NCBI RefSeq assembly: GCF_048323755.1
Contig: NZ_JBLWFS010000007.1
Location: 1 to 64,000, forward strand
Length of the DNA stretch: 64,000 nt
Origin: Alkalihalobacterium sp048323755
GTDB taxonomy: Bacteria > Bacillota > Bacilli > Bacillales > Bacillaceae_F
Reading direction: 5' to 3'
Shown here: one piece after another, positions 14,752 through 23,452 of the stretch
Numbering within the stretch: position 1 is the first letter of the stretch
Layout: each line of letters opens with the position of its first letter
Position numbers and translations under genes: made by a program
Notes under the pieces: model-generated
Seen by the model: the letters and a program-made list of their open reading frames with translations, nothing else
What the model was told of the DNA's origin: nothing
Database searches by the model: none

Positions 14752-16204
14752 AAATCAACCACTAATTTTTGAAATGAGTAAGCCAGGACGTATTAGTCAT
14801 AGCCTTCCTGAATGTGATGTACCAGAAGTAGATCTTGCTGAATTACTTCCTGAAGAATTTGTTCGTACGAACGAGCCTGAGCTTCCAGAAGTATCAGAAC
14901 TTCAGTTAATGCGTCATTACACGGCTCTATCTAAACGTAATCATGGTGTTGACTCAGGTTTTTATCCACTGGGATCATGTACGATGAAGTACAACCCAAA
15001 AATTAATGAGAATGTAGCTCGTTATGAAGGGTTTGCTCATATTCATCCGTATCAAGAAGAAGAGCAAGTTCAAGGGGCATTAGAATTATTATTTGAGTTA
15101 CAAGAGTCATTAGCTGAAATCACAGGAATGGACGAAGTAACTCTTCAACCCGCTGCAGGGGCGCACGGTGAGTGGACGGGGTTAATGTTGATCCGTGCTT
15201 ATCATGAAGCAAATGGAGATACAAAGCGTACAAAGGTTATCGTTCCTGACTCTGCACATGGAACAAATCCAGCATCGGCGACAGTAGCAGGTTTTGATTC
15301 GATCACGGTTCGTACAGATGATAATGGTTTAGTTGACCTAGAGCATCTTAAAGAGGTAGTTGGAGAAGATACAGCTGCCCTGATGTTAACGAATCCAAAT
15401 ACTTTAGGATTATTTGAAGAGCATATTGTTGAAATGGCAACGATTATTCATAATGCTGGCGGTAAGCTTTACTATGACGGAGCCAATTCAAATGCTATTC
15501 TTGGAATTGCTAGACCTGGAGACATGGGATTTGATGTAGTGCATCTGAACTTACACAAAACATTTACTGGTCCGCATGGCGGTGGTGGCCCAGGTTCTGG
15601 CCCAGTTGGGGTTAAAAAAGACTTAATTCCTTATTTACCGAAACCATTAATCGTAAAAGATGGAGAGACCTATCGTCTTGATTATAATCGACCTGAGTCG
15701 ATTGGCCGTGTTAAACCTTACTATGGCAACTTTGGTATTAATGTTCGTGCTTACACGTATATCCGAACAATGGGACCTGTTGGATTACGCCTAGTGTCTG
15801 AGTATGCAGTGTTAAATGCTAACTATATGATGAGACGTTTAGAGCCTTACTTTGATTTACCATATCAACAGCATTGTAAACATGAATTTGTTATTTCTGG
15901 TAAGCGTCAAAAAAAATTAGGGGTTCGTACGTTGGATATGGCTAAACGTCTTCTTGATTTTGGTTATCATCCACCAACGATTTACTTCCCGTTAAACGTT
16001 GAAGAGTGTATGATGATTGAACCTACTGAAACGGAGTCAAAAGAAACGCTTGATGAGTTTATCGATGTAATGATCCAAATTGCAAAAGAAGTAGATGACA
16101 ATCCAGAAATCGTTCAAGAAGCTCCGCATCATACGGTTATTGGCCGCCTAGATGAAACGACAGCTGCAAGAAAGCCAGTACTACGTTACGAAAAAGAAAT
16201 GTAA
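14744..16204 (+). CDS. gcvPB: Glycine dehydrogenase subunit 2 (P protein beta)
   Basis: PLP-bearing half of the split P protein. 486 residues when started at ATG 14744, which overlaps the gcvPA stop and gives the family N terminus MSKNQPLIFEMS; an upstream TTG extension is unlikely. The Schiff-base lysine is in NLHKTFTGPHGGGGPG, near residue 274; SAHGTNPASA near 178 and YYDGANSNA near 250 line the cofactor. It works with GcvPA, GcvT, the H protein and a dihydrolipoyl dehydrogenase. Confidence 0.97.
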   Translation: MSKNQPLIFEMSKPGRISHSLPECDVPEVDLAELLPEEFVRTNEPELPEVSELQLMRHYTALSKRNHGVDSGFYPLGSCTMKYNPKINENVARYEGFAHIHPYQEEEQVQGALELLFELQESLAEITGMDEVTLQPAAGAHGEWTGLMLIRAYHEANGDTKRTKVIVPDSAHGTNPASATVAGFDSITVRTDDNGLVDLEHLKEVVGEDTAALMLTNPNTLGLFEEHIVEMATIIHNAGGKLYYDGANSNAILGIARPGDMGFDVVHLNLHKTFTGPHGGGGPGSGPVGVKKDLIPYLPKPLIVKDGETYRLDYNRPESIGRVKPYYGNFGINVRAYTYIRTMGPVGLRLVSEYAVLNANYMMRRLEPYFDLPYQQHCKHEFVISGKRQKKLGVRTLDMAKRLLDFGYHPPTIYFPLNVEECMMIEPTETESKETLDEFIDVMIQIAKEVDDNPEIVQEAPHHTVIGRLDETTAARKPVLRYEKEM

Positions 16205-16215
16205 ACATGGTAAAG

Positions 16216-16247
16216 AACTAGACAGTTAATTGCTGTCTAGTTTTTTT
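16216..16247 (+). terminator. Terminator of the gcv operon
   Basis: AACTAGACAG, six-base loop, CTGTCTAGTT and a T-run. Confidence 0.93.
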
Positions 16248-16333
16248 ATAGAAATACGGCTTATAAGAATATATTGAAGCTAACTAGGTAAAGCAACTCA
16301 GTTAATAAAAAATAGCACATCAAAATCCATAAG

Positions 16334-16358
16334 AAAAAGACTAGAAAAATATCTAGTC
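16334..16358 (-). terminator. Terminator of yqhL
   Basis: On the minus strand GACTAGA and TCTAGTC form a stem with a short loop, followed by five T. It lies 57 bases beyond the yqhL stop. Confidence 0.65.
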
Positions 16359-16414
16359 CTCTTCTTTCGATTTATTTGCTTAAAATTCGTATGAGAAAAC
16401 ATCCTCAACTACAT

Positions 16415-16801
16415 TTATTTCTTTTTAATTTTTCCTGTCCACTTTTTAAATCCACCTTTAAGGTGATTAAGGTCTTCACAGCCGCGTTTTTTCTTTAAGA
16501 TTTCAGCAGCTTGACGACTTCTTGCACCTGACTGACAGTATAAATAAACTGCTTGGTCAGGACGAACTTCGTTCATTCGTTGTCTTAATTGAGACATTGG
16601 AATGTTACGCGCTCCTAGAATATGGCCGCCGTTAAATTCTTTCGGTTCTCTGACGTCAATGAGTTGAGCTTTTCGGTAGCCCTTAATGAAATCATCTTGC
16701 GTTAACTCTGTTAAATATTTAGGCTTAATAAAACGTTTCACAATAAAAAATACTAATAATCCAAAAAGTAAACCCCATAAAATCCATTCCATTTTTGACA
16801 A
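16415..16801 (-). CDS. yqhL: Membrane-anchored rhodanese-like protein YqhL
   Basis: Rhodanese-domain protein of about 128 residues. One N-terminal membrane helix (WILWGLLFGLLVFFIVKRF) is followed by a rhodanese domain with LIDVREPKEF and the active-site loop YCQSGARS, whose Cys would carry a persulfide. The family moves sulfane sulfur; the specific partner is unknown. I prefer a TTG start at 16801 because GGAG lies five bases ahead; ATG 16792 is possible but 14 bases from it. Confidence 0.85.
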   Translation of the reverse strand: MSKMEWILWGLLFGLLVFFIVKRFIKPKYLTELTQDDFIKGYRKAQLIDVREPKEFNGGHILGARNIPMSQLRQRMNEVRPDQAVYLYCQSGARSRQAAEILKKKRGCEDLNHLKGGFKKWTGKIKKK

Positions 16802-16938
16802 AAACACTCCTTTATTTACAACAATCAATAGTTCCCTCATTTATTATAAACATGGAAGGCATTTTTCGCAAAGTAATTGTTGGTAGTAGTTTATGGTTTG
16901 TCTACTAAGTAATTGCTTATTTAAGGAGTTTATTGAGA

Positions 16939-17055
16939 ATGTATAAACAAAAGTTTGTTTCTTTTGTTTTAATTCGACTTTTGATACACTTAGGTTTGTA
17001 TTTTAGTAGTAGAAAAGAGGAAATGTATGATGAAAGAGACATGGCGGTTTATTGA
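16939..17055 (+). CDS. Possible 38-residue leader ORF before lipM
   Basis: ATG 16939 is preceded by AAGGAG (16924-16929) and opens 38 codons that overlap the lipM start in another frame. The first half is hydrophobic (FVSFVLIRLLIHLGLYF), like a short membrane peptide; the second half is charged because it reads over the lipM start region. It could couple translation to lipM or be chance. Confidence 0.2.
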   Translation: MYKQKFVSFVLIRLLIHLGLYFSSRKEEMYDERDMAVY

Positions 17056-17863
17056 TTCTGGCTTCAGTTCACCAGCTTATAATATGGCGTTAGACGAAGC
17101 TTTATTAAATTGGCACAGTGAGGGTGTTATTCCACCGACGATCCGTTTTTATGGCTGGAATCCCCCTACATTATCCATTGGTTATTTTCAAAAAGTAGAA
17201 AAAGAAATAAATATGGATGCCGTGAAAAAGTATGGCTTAGGTTTTGTTCGCAGGCCGACAGGAGGTAGAGGGGTCCTTCACGATAAAGAATTAACATATA
17301 GCGTGATAGTTTCTGAAGCGCATCCGGAAATGCCTAAAACAGTTACTGAGGCGTATCGCGTTATTTCACAGGGGCTGCTAGAAGGATTTAAAGAACTAGG
17401 ACTAGACACATATTTTGCTATCCCCAAATCGCAGCAAGAAAAAGATGCTTTAAAAAATCCACGATCAGCTGTTTGTTTCGATGCCCCTTCTTGGTATGAA
17501 TTAGTCGTTGAAGGTAGAAAAGTTGCGGGAAGTGCACAAACAAGGCAAAAAGGGGTTATTTTGCAACATGGGTCTATCATTTTAGATCTAGACGAGGACC
17601 AATTATTTGATCTATTTAAATATCCGAGTGATCGGGTGCGTGAGAGACTGCAAAAGAATTTTAAAAATAAGGCTGTTGCAATTAATGAATTAAGAGAGCG
17701 ACCTGTTAGTTATGAAGAGGCGAAGGAAGCATTTAAGCTAGGATTTGAACGTGGGCTTGATATTAAATTAGAACCTTACACACTAACGGAAGAAGAAAAA
17801 GAAATAGTTCAAAATATTGCGAATGAAAGATATGCAAATGATAGTTGGAATTATAAAAAATGA
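17027..17863 (+). CDS. lipM: Octanoyl-[GcvH]:protein octanoyltransferase LipM
   Basis: Transfers octanoate from acyl carrier protein to the glycine cleavage H protein, first step of lipoate synthesis in Bacilli. 278 residues of the biotin/lipoate ligase fold: RRPTGGRGVLHDKELTYS (about 74-91), the catalytic Cys in AVCFDAPSWYE near residue 150, and the lysine region GRKVAGSAQTR near 165. ATG 17027 and 17030 are both possible. It lies close to gcv and to the bkd genes, whose products need lipoylation. The stop codon directly precedes the terminator stem. Confidence 0.95.
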   Translation: MMKETWRFIDSGFSSPAYNMALDEALLNWHSEGVIPPTIRFYGWNPPTLSIGYFQKVEKEINMDAVKKYGLGFVRRPTGGRGVLHDKELTYSVIVSEAHPEMPKTVTEAYRVISQGLLEGFKELGLDTYFAIPKSQQEKDALKNPRSAVCFDAPSWYELVVEGRKVAGSAQTRQKGVILQHGSIILDLDEDQLFDLFKYPSDRVRERLQKNFKNKAVAINELRERPVSYEEAKEAFKLGFERGLDIKLEPYTLTEEEKEIVQNIANERYANDSWNYKK

Positions 17864-17892
17864 AGCAGCAGTGTCTACTGCTGCTTCTTTCT
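17862..17892. terminator. Bidirectional terminator between lipM and dat
   Basis: GAAGCAGCAG (17862-17871) pairs perfectly with CTGCTGCTTC (17878-17887). A T-run follows on the plus strand and A-rich sequence precedes it, giving a T-run on the minus strand too. The last codons of dat are inside the hairpin. Confidence 0.9.
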
Positions 17893-18717
17893 GTAGTCTG
17901 TAAAAGCATGTTGTAATTTCCTTGTCCACGGTCCAATACTATACGAAGCGGTTAGATCTCCTTTAATTGAACGAACGGGAGTAACTTCCATTGTTGTACT
18001 CGTAATAAAAACTTCATCAGCTTGTTTTAATTCTTCCAACGTAAATGGTTCCTCTTTAATTGTTGCTTCTATTTGATAAGCTAAACGGATGGTAATTCTT
18101 CTCGTGATGCCATTAAGAATTAAATTGGTAGATGGATGTGTATAAATAACATCATCTTTAACAATAAAAAGATTTGAAGATGAACCTTCAGTTACCAGCC
18201 CTTCACGATGTTGAAGCGCTTCATGACAATTATTATCACTTGCTTCTCTTTTCGCCATGATATTTCCTAATAAGTTAATGGTTTTTATGTCACAGCGAAG
18301 CCAACGGATATCTTTTGTCATCCACGTATCAAGGCCGTTCTGCTGCCATTCGACATTAGTTTCAAGTGGCTTTGAGAAACCGCTAAGAACAGGCTCTATA
18401 TCTCGTGAGTATAAATGATTACGTGGTTGAATACCCCTTGTTAGCTGAAAGTATATCATTCCACTAATAATCTTATTTTTTTCAATTAAGCTATTTATGA
18501 GTTCCTCTATTGTATCCATAGTATAAGGAACAGACATATCAAGAGCTGTTGCACTTTGTTTTAAACGGTCTAAATGTTCCTCCATAGCAAATGGAATACC
18601 GTTATAAACACGTACAACTTCATATATTCCATCTCCAAAATTATATCCTCTATCATCCATATCTATATGTAGTTCATTTTTTGGTATAATACGATTTTGG
18701 TAAAGAACGTAGTCCAA
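17875..18717 (-). CDS. dat: D-amino-acid aminotransferase
   Basis: PLP fold-type IV transaminase of 280 residues, interconverting D-alanine and D-glutamate for peptidoglycan. Typical motifs: DRGYNFGDGIYEVVRVY (about 22-38), LTRGIQPRNH near 90-99, the PLP lysine in DIKTINLLGNIMAK near 145, and LVTEGSSSNLFIV near 175. I chose TTG 18717 because AAGGAGG lies eight bases ahead and the protein then matches the family start; the frame extends 11 codons further up without a good site. Converges on lipM. Confidence 0.92.
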   Translation of the reverse strand: MDYVLYQNRIIPKNELHIDMDDRGYNFGDGIYEVVRVYNGIPFAMEEHLDRLKQSATALDMSVPYTMDTIEELINSLIEKNKIISGMIYFQLTRGIQPRNHLYSRDIEPVLSGFSKPLETNVEWQQNGLDTWMTKDIRWLRCDIKTINLLGNIMAKREASDNNCHEALQHREGLVTEGSSSNLFIVKDDVIYTHPSTNLILNGITRRITIRLAYQIEATIKEEPFTLEELKQADEVFITSTTMEVTPVRSIKGDLTASYSIGPWTRKLQHAFTDYRKKQQ

Positions 18718-18975
18718 TATTTTTTCCTCCTTAAATGTCTTGTACTTCAATTTATCATTTTCGCTTTAGAGATTCTCTAGGTATTATTACCTAAAAGTTG
18801 TTAAGGAAATGTTAGAAACGCTACAAATCAACCTTTTTGACTATTACTAAAATGCAACAAAGAAAATTGTTTGATTACGTCGAATTTAAGTAGTAAATTT
18901 ACTCTATTCTCGAAATATCTCTGTTTTTTTCATTTCTTTTAACATTGACAAATAAGATGTGCGGACGACAAATTC

Positions 18976-19022
18976 ACAACATATAGTATATATTTAATTC
19001 TTTGATACACAATATATTGATT
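18976..19022 (+). promoter_or_regulatory. Two NrdR boxes before nrdJ
   Basis: Against the known NrdR box ACACWATATATWGTGT, 19007-19022 (ACACAATATATTGATT) matches 14 of 16 and 18976-18991 matches 11 of 16. Their starts are 31 bp apart, the three-turn spacing typical of NrdR pairs. A TTGACA lies at 18945-18950, without a clear -10. The whole 18718-19166 gap has no gene. Confidence 0.75.
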
Positions 19023-19166
19023 TGGGAATTGTTTTATGTTACGCTTGTCCAAGTTACCCGTATTAAGAAATTGTTGGTAACTTTTAAACATTAAACCTCT
19101 TTGCTACATACAACATGTTCAGCAGAAGAAAAATAGATAAGATACAAAAGAGAGGAGCTTATTTGT

Positions 19167-21725
19167 ATGACGATGATGATGTCAAAGGTGATGACGATCA
19201 ACAAAGAAAAACTCAATGATGATATTAAGGTGTTTCCTCAAGTTCATCCAATAACAGGAGACATGAACATTACAAAAAAAGGTGTTTCTCGCCTCGTAAT
19301 GCTCGATCGTTACACATTTAAAGACACAGAAAAGAAAACACTGGAAGAAGGGGATTTCGTCGTTCTTACTGTGAAAGATGACCCTAAGTTCCCAGCGAGA
19401 GGCTTTGGTTTTATTCTTGAAATCAATCGAGAAGCTAATAAAGCGAAAGTACTCGTTGATGAAGAATTTCATGGTGTTTTAGATGAACCGAACGAAATGC
19501 AAACAGGCATCGTCGAACGCTCACTAGATACAATAGAAAAGCCATTAGAGATTTATTATGAGCAAATAGCTAAGCGTGTTGCTACGGGCCTAGCATCTGC
19601 TGAAGTAGATGAGAAAAAACGCCAAGAAACATTTGAAAATTTCTATCATGAACTAGTTCATATGAATTTTATACCGGCTGGACGAGTTTTATATGGTGCA
19701 GGTGCAGGAACGGACGTTACCTACTTTAACTGCTACGTGATGCCGTATGTAAAAGACTCAAGAGAAGGTATTTCAGAACACCGTAAACAAGTAATGGAGA
19801 TTATGAGTCGAGGTGGCGGAGTTGGAACAAACGGTTCAACATTACGACCTCGAAACACTCTAGCAAGAGGAGTAAACGGTAAATCGTCTGGATCAGTATC
19901 TTGGTTAGATGATATTGCAAAGTTAACACATCTAGTTGAGCAAGGCGGTTCAAGACGTGGTGCTCAAATGATTATGCTATCAGATTGGCATCCGGATATT
20001 TTAGAATTCATAATTTCTAAAATGCAAAACCCTCGGATCTTACGTTTCTTACTAGAGACGACTAAAGACGATCAAATTAAAAAGCTAGTAAAAGATAAAT
20101 TAAAGTTCAATCCACTTTCAAACGTAGAACAAGCAATGTATCAAGGCATAGTTAACTTTAAAAATGTCGAAGGTCAAGGTGGATTTGACGATAAAATAAT
20201 TAAAGAAGCAGAAGAGAAGTTAGCGGTTGGAGGAACATATACGGTTAATAACTCTGAGTTCTTAACAGGTGCGAATATCTCAGTATGTTTAACGAAAGAA
20301 TTTATGGAAGCCGTTGAAAAAGACGCAAAATACCCATTACGCTTTCCAGATGTTGAGAACTATACGGAAGAAGAAATGGGAATATATAATAAAGAATGGC
20401 ATGATTACGGCGATGTACGTGAGTGGGAGAAACGCGGTTTTAAAGTCAGAACGTACCGTACGATTAAAGCGAAAGAATTATGGAACTTAATCAATATTTG
20501 CGCGACGTATTCAGCTGAACCTGGAATTTTCTTTATTGATAATGCAAACGACATGACAAATGCTAAAGCATACGGTCAAAAGGTAGTTGCAACGAATCCG
20601 TGTGGAGAACAACCACTTGCGCCATATTCAGTTTGTAACCTTGCAGCGATTAACTTAGCTGAAATGGCAGATAAAGAAAATAAAGTTGTTGACTTTGAAA
20701 AGTTAAAGCAAACCGTTGAAGTTGGAGTGCGTATGCAAGATAATGTAATTGATGCTACTCCTTACTTCTTAGAACAAAATACAAAACAAGCAAAAGGTGA
20801 ACGTCGTGTCGGTCTAGGAGTTATGGGGTTACATGACTTACTCATCTATTGTGAAACAGTTTACGGTTCTGAAGAAGGAGACCAAATGGTTGATCGTATT
20901 TTCGAAACCATTGCCACTACAGCTTATCGAACAAGTATTGACCTTGCGAAAGAAAAAGGAAGTTTTCCTTTCTTAGTAGGGGAAACGTACGAAGACACGG
21001 TTGCATTAAGAGAAGCATTTATTAATACAGGATACATGAAGAAAATGCCTGAGGATATTCGTCAAGGAATTCTTGAACATGGGATCCGTAACTCTCATCT
21101 ATTAACAGTAGCTCCTACTGGATCTACGGGGACGATGGTTGGCGTATCTACAGGTCTGGAACCATACTTCTCATTCTCGTACTACCGTAGTGGCCGCTTA
21201 GGGAAGTTTATTGAAGTAAATGCGGAAATTGTTCAAGAATATTTGAGTGTTAATCCAGAAGTAAACAAAGACAACTTACCTGAATGGTTCGTTTCTTCGA
21301 TGGAGTTATCTCCTGAAGCGCATGCAGATGTACAGTGTGTGATCCAACGTTGGGTAGACAGCTCATTATCAAAAACTGTAAATGCTCCTAGAGGCTACAC
21401 AGTAGAACAAGTACAAAAGGTTTACGAACGTCTCTACAAAGGCGGTGCTAAGGGCGGAACGGTTTATGTTGATGGAAGTCGTGATGCTCAAGTGTTAACG
21501 TTAAGTGCTGAAGAAAATACATTTAATAATGAGGCACCGGAAAGTTCCACCAAAAAGCAAACTGTTGTATTAGTAGATACGATTGCAGATCTTCGTTCAA
21601 CTAAAGTCACATTCGGTTCTGAAGTTGGAGATACTTGCCCAGTATGTCGTGAAGGGACAGTTGAAGACCTGGGCGGTTGTAACACGTGCACAAGTTGTGG
21701 TGCTCAATTAAAGTGTGGTCTATAA
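19167..21725 (+). CDS. nrdJ: Adenosylcobalamin-dependent ribonucleotide reductase
   Basis: Class II (vitamin B12-dependent) ribonucleotide reductase of 852 residues, which makes deoxyribonucleotides without needing oxygen. The barrel motifs are visible: FNCYVMP near 188, RGGGVGTNGS near 215, NPCGEQPLAPYSVCNLAAINL near 480 with the radical Cys and Glu, and APTGSTGTMVG near 650. The C terminus has CPVCREGT and CNTCTSCG, a zinc-finger-like tail with redox cysteines. No intein is seen. GAGAGGAG precedes the ATG. The preceding paired NrdR boxes suggest repression when dATP is high. Confidence 0.94.
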   Translation: MTMMMSKVMTINKEKLNDDIKVFPQVHPITGDMNITKKGVSRLVMLDRYTFKDTEKKTLEEGDFVVLTVKDDPKFPARGFGFILEINREANKAKVLVDEEFHGVLDEPNEMQTGIVERSLDTIEKPLEIYYEQIAKRVATGLASAEVDEKKRQETFENFYHELVHMNFIPAGRVLYGAGAGTDVTYFNCYVMPYVKDSREGISEHRKQVMEIMSRGGGVGTNGSTLRPRNTLARGVNGKSSGSVSWLDDIAKLTHLVEQGGSRRGAQMIMLSDWHPDILEFIISKMQNPRILRFLLETTKDDQIKKLVKDKLKFNPLSNVEQAMYQGIVNFKNVEGQGGFDDKIIKEAEEKLAVGGTYTVNNSEFLTGANISVCLTKEFMEAVEKDAKYPLRFPDVENYTEEEMGIYNKEWHDYGDVREWEKRGFKVRTYRTIKAKELWNLINICATYSAEPGIFFIDNANDMTNAKAYGQKVVATNPCGEQPLAPYSVCNLAAINLAEMADKENKVVDFEKLKQTVEVGVRMQDNVIDATPYFLEQNTKQAKGERRVGLGVMGLHDLLIYCETVYGSEEGDQMVDRIFETIATTAYRTSIDLAKEKGSFPFLVGETYEDTVALREAFINTGYMKKMPEDIRQGILEHGIRNSHLLTVAPTGSTGTMVGVSTGLEPYFSFSYYRSGRLGKFIEVNAEIVQEYLSVNPEVNKDNLPEWFVSSMELSPEAHADVQCVIQRWVDSSLSKTVNAPRGYTVEQVQKVYERLYKGGAKGGTVYVDGSRDAQVLTLSAEENTFNNEAPESSTKKQTVVLVDTIADLRSTKVTFGSEVGDTCPVCREGTVEDLGGCNTCTSCGAQLKCGL

Positions 21726-21758
21726 GGAATAAACGATAAAATAAGTGTAGTTGAATAA

Positions 21759-21836
21759 AAAGAGTCTGGCTCTTTCGCGATATAGTGCGTTCTATGTATG
21801 TCCACTATAAACGCGAGTAAAGATGCCGGACTCTTT
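21759..21836 (+). terminator. Long nested hairpin after nrdJ
   Basis: AAAGAGTCTGGC (21759-21770) pairs with GCCGGACTCTTT (21825-21836), and inside it TATAGTG pairs with CACTATA and CGCG with CGCG. Only a weak T-run follows, so it may act in part by structure. Confidence 0.6.
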
Positions 21837-21931
21837 AATTTAGAGGAAAAACATTGTTGTCCATCGTCAGTTATAGTAAAATATAGTTTAGACTTAATTG
21901 GACAAGAGACGAATGGAGTGGAGGAGTACCG

Positions 21932-22375
21932 ATGCCAACACCTAGTATGGAAGATTATTTAGAACGGATATATATGCTTATTGAAGATAAAGGGTATGCC
22001 AGGGTTTCGGATATTGCAGAGGCATTGGAAGTTCATCCGTCTTCCGTCACAAAAATGGTTCAAAAACTTGATAAAAGCGAATACTTAATATATGAGAAAT
22101 ACCGTGGATTGGTTTTAACTCCAAAAGGTAAAAAAATCGGTAAGCGTTTAGTATACCGCCATGATTTGTTAGAAGACTTTATGAAAATTATCGGCGTAAC
22201 AAATGAAAACATCTATGTGGATGTAGAGGGAATTGAACATCATTTAAGTTGGGACGCAATAGATCGCATTGGTGACCTCGTTCAATATTTTCAGGAAGAC
22301 GAACAGCGTATTAATGAATTGCGTAATGTTCAAAAACGAAATGAAGAAGAGGCTGACTCAAAAGGGCACATTTAG
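21932..22375 (+). CDS. mntR: Manganese-responsive regulator MntR
   Basis: DtxR-family repressor of manganese uptake genes, 147 residues. The helix-turn-helix covers VSDIAEALEVHPSSVTKMV. All known MntR metal ligands are in register: D8, E11, H77, E99, E102 and H103 (MEDYLERIY and GIEHHLSW). GGAGTGGAGGAG precedes the ATG. It is monocistronic; its last codons and stop are in the 5' arm and loop of the following terminator. Confidence 0.97.
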   Translation: MPTPSMEDYLERIYMLIEDKGYARVSDIAEALEVHPSSVTKMVQKLDKSEYLIYEKYRGLVLTPKGKKIGKRLVYRHDLLEDFMKIIGVTNENIYVDVEGIEHHLSWDAIDRIGDLVQYFQEDEQRINELRNVQKRNEEEADSKGHI

Positions 22376-22399
22376 TGGCCAGTTGAGTCAGCTTTTTTT
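22352..22399 (+). terminator. Terminator of mntR
   Basis: GCTGACTCAA (22352-22361) pairs with TTGAGTCAGC (22383-22392), followed by seven T. It overlaps the end of mntR. Confidence 0.9.
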
Positions 22400-22458
22400 G
22401 TTGGTTCTTTTAATGTTCATAACTAATTCCGTTTCCTCACTTTATACGCATTGTCCAC

Positions 22459-22497
22459 CTAAAACAGTATAACCACCGCCAAAAAAATTTTTTTCAA
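22459..22497 (-). CDS. Possible 12-codon micro-ORF
   Basis: On the minus strand AAGGAGG is followed by TTG 22497 and a hydrophobic 12-codon frame (MKKIFLAVVILF, stop TAG). It looks like the start of a signal peptide or tiny membrane peptide. It may be a remnant of a longer gene, because the same frame runs on for 11 more codons after the TAG. Very uncertain. Confidence 0.15.
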   Translation of the reverse strand: MKKIFLAVVILF

Positions 22498-22555
22498 CTA
22501 TTGTACCTCCTTAGACAATTGACACATATTTTATTATGAGGAGGAGGAGAAGGTT

Positions 22556-23446
22556 ATGAAAATAGATGGTGTTTTTGCTGGAGGTGGCGTCCGTGCATTT
22601 GCGTTTATCGGGGCAACGCAAGTTCTCGAGGAAAAGGGTTATACTTTCGAGAGATTGGCGGGGACAAGTGCAGGCGCATTATTTTCAGCACTATTGAAAG
22701 CGGGATATACGAGTCATGAACTTAATGACATGTTGAATGAACTTAATGTGGCTGAATTTATGGACGGCAGAAAAACAGTCATCCCCTTTAAATGGATGAA
22801 GTGGGTGCAATTGTATTTTAACTTGGGGATGTATAAGGGAGATGCATTAGAACAGTGGATTGCTGAGAAGTTGGCAAAGAAAGGAGTCAAAACATTTGCT
22901 GATATACCAAAAGGAACACTTAAAATTATTGCTTCTGATTTAAGTAGAGGACAAATCGTTGTCCTTCCTGATGATTTACCGGCCTATGGTATTATTCCAG
23001 AAAAATTCTCTGTTGCCAGAGCAGTAAGAATGAGCAGTGCTATTCCGTATTTCTTTGAACCAGTCAAAGTATATAATCCCTCAGGTAAAAAATCATATAT
23101 AGTGGACGGCGGGGTTCTGAGTAATTTTCCTTTATGGCTTTTTATGAAAGACATAAATCAAAAGATTGTAAGGCCTGTATTAGGGTTTAGGTTGACCCCA
23201 GACTTAGATGAAATTCCACCGTATGAAATTAAGAATGGGATCGATATGTTCCAGTCCTTGTTTGAAACGATGCGTAAAGCTCACGATGTCCGTTATATCG
23301 TGAAAGAACATGCCAAAAATATTGTATTTATCCCTGTAACAGATGTCAAAGCCACCGATTTTGATTTAACTGAGGAAAAAAAAGAAGCTCTCATTCTTTT
23401 AGGAAGAGAGCGTACACACAAGTTTTTAAAGAAGTGGGTGTACTAA
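22556..23446 (+). CDS. yqhO: Patatin-like phospholipase YqhO
   Basis: 296-residue patatin-family lipid acyl hydrolase. The oxyanion loop GGGVRAFAFIGA (about 9-20), nucleophile motif GTSAG (about 38-42) and the DGG of the Ser-Asp dyad (VDGGVLSNFP near 188) are present. No signal peptide, so probably cytosolic or at the inner leaflet. GAGGAGGAGAAGG precedes the ATG. The substrate is unknown. It converges on the PAP2 gene six bases after its stop. Confidence 0.9.
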   Translation: MKIDGVFAGGGVRAFAFIGATQVLEEKGYTFERLAGTSAGALFSALLKAGYTSHELNDMLNELNVAEFMDGRKTVIPFKWMKWVQLYFNLGMYKGDALEQWIAEKLAKKGVKTFADIPKGTLKIIASDLSRGQIVVLPDDLPAYGIIPEKFSVARAVRMSSAIPYFFEPVKVYNPSGKKSYIVDGGVLSNFPLWLFMKDINQKIVRPVLGFRLTPDLDEIPPYEIKNGIDMFQSLFETMRKAHDVRYIVKEHAKNIVFIPVTDVKATDFDLTEEKKEALILLGRERTHKFLKKWVY

Positions 23447-23452
23447 CAATGG

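Noticed and set aside
19167..21725. Possible intein in nrdJ
   Set aside because: Length and motif order are those of an uninterrupted class II enzyme.
22269..22472. 67-codon frame over the end of mntR
   Set aside because: Overlaps mntR and its terminator in another frame.
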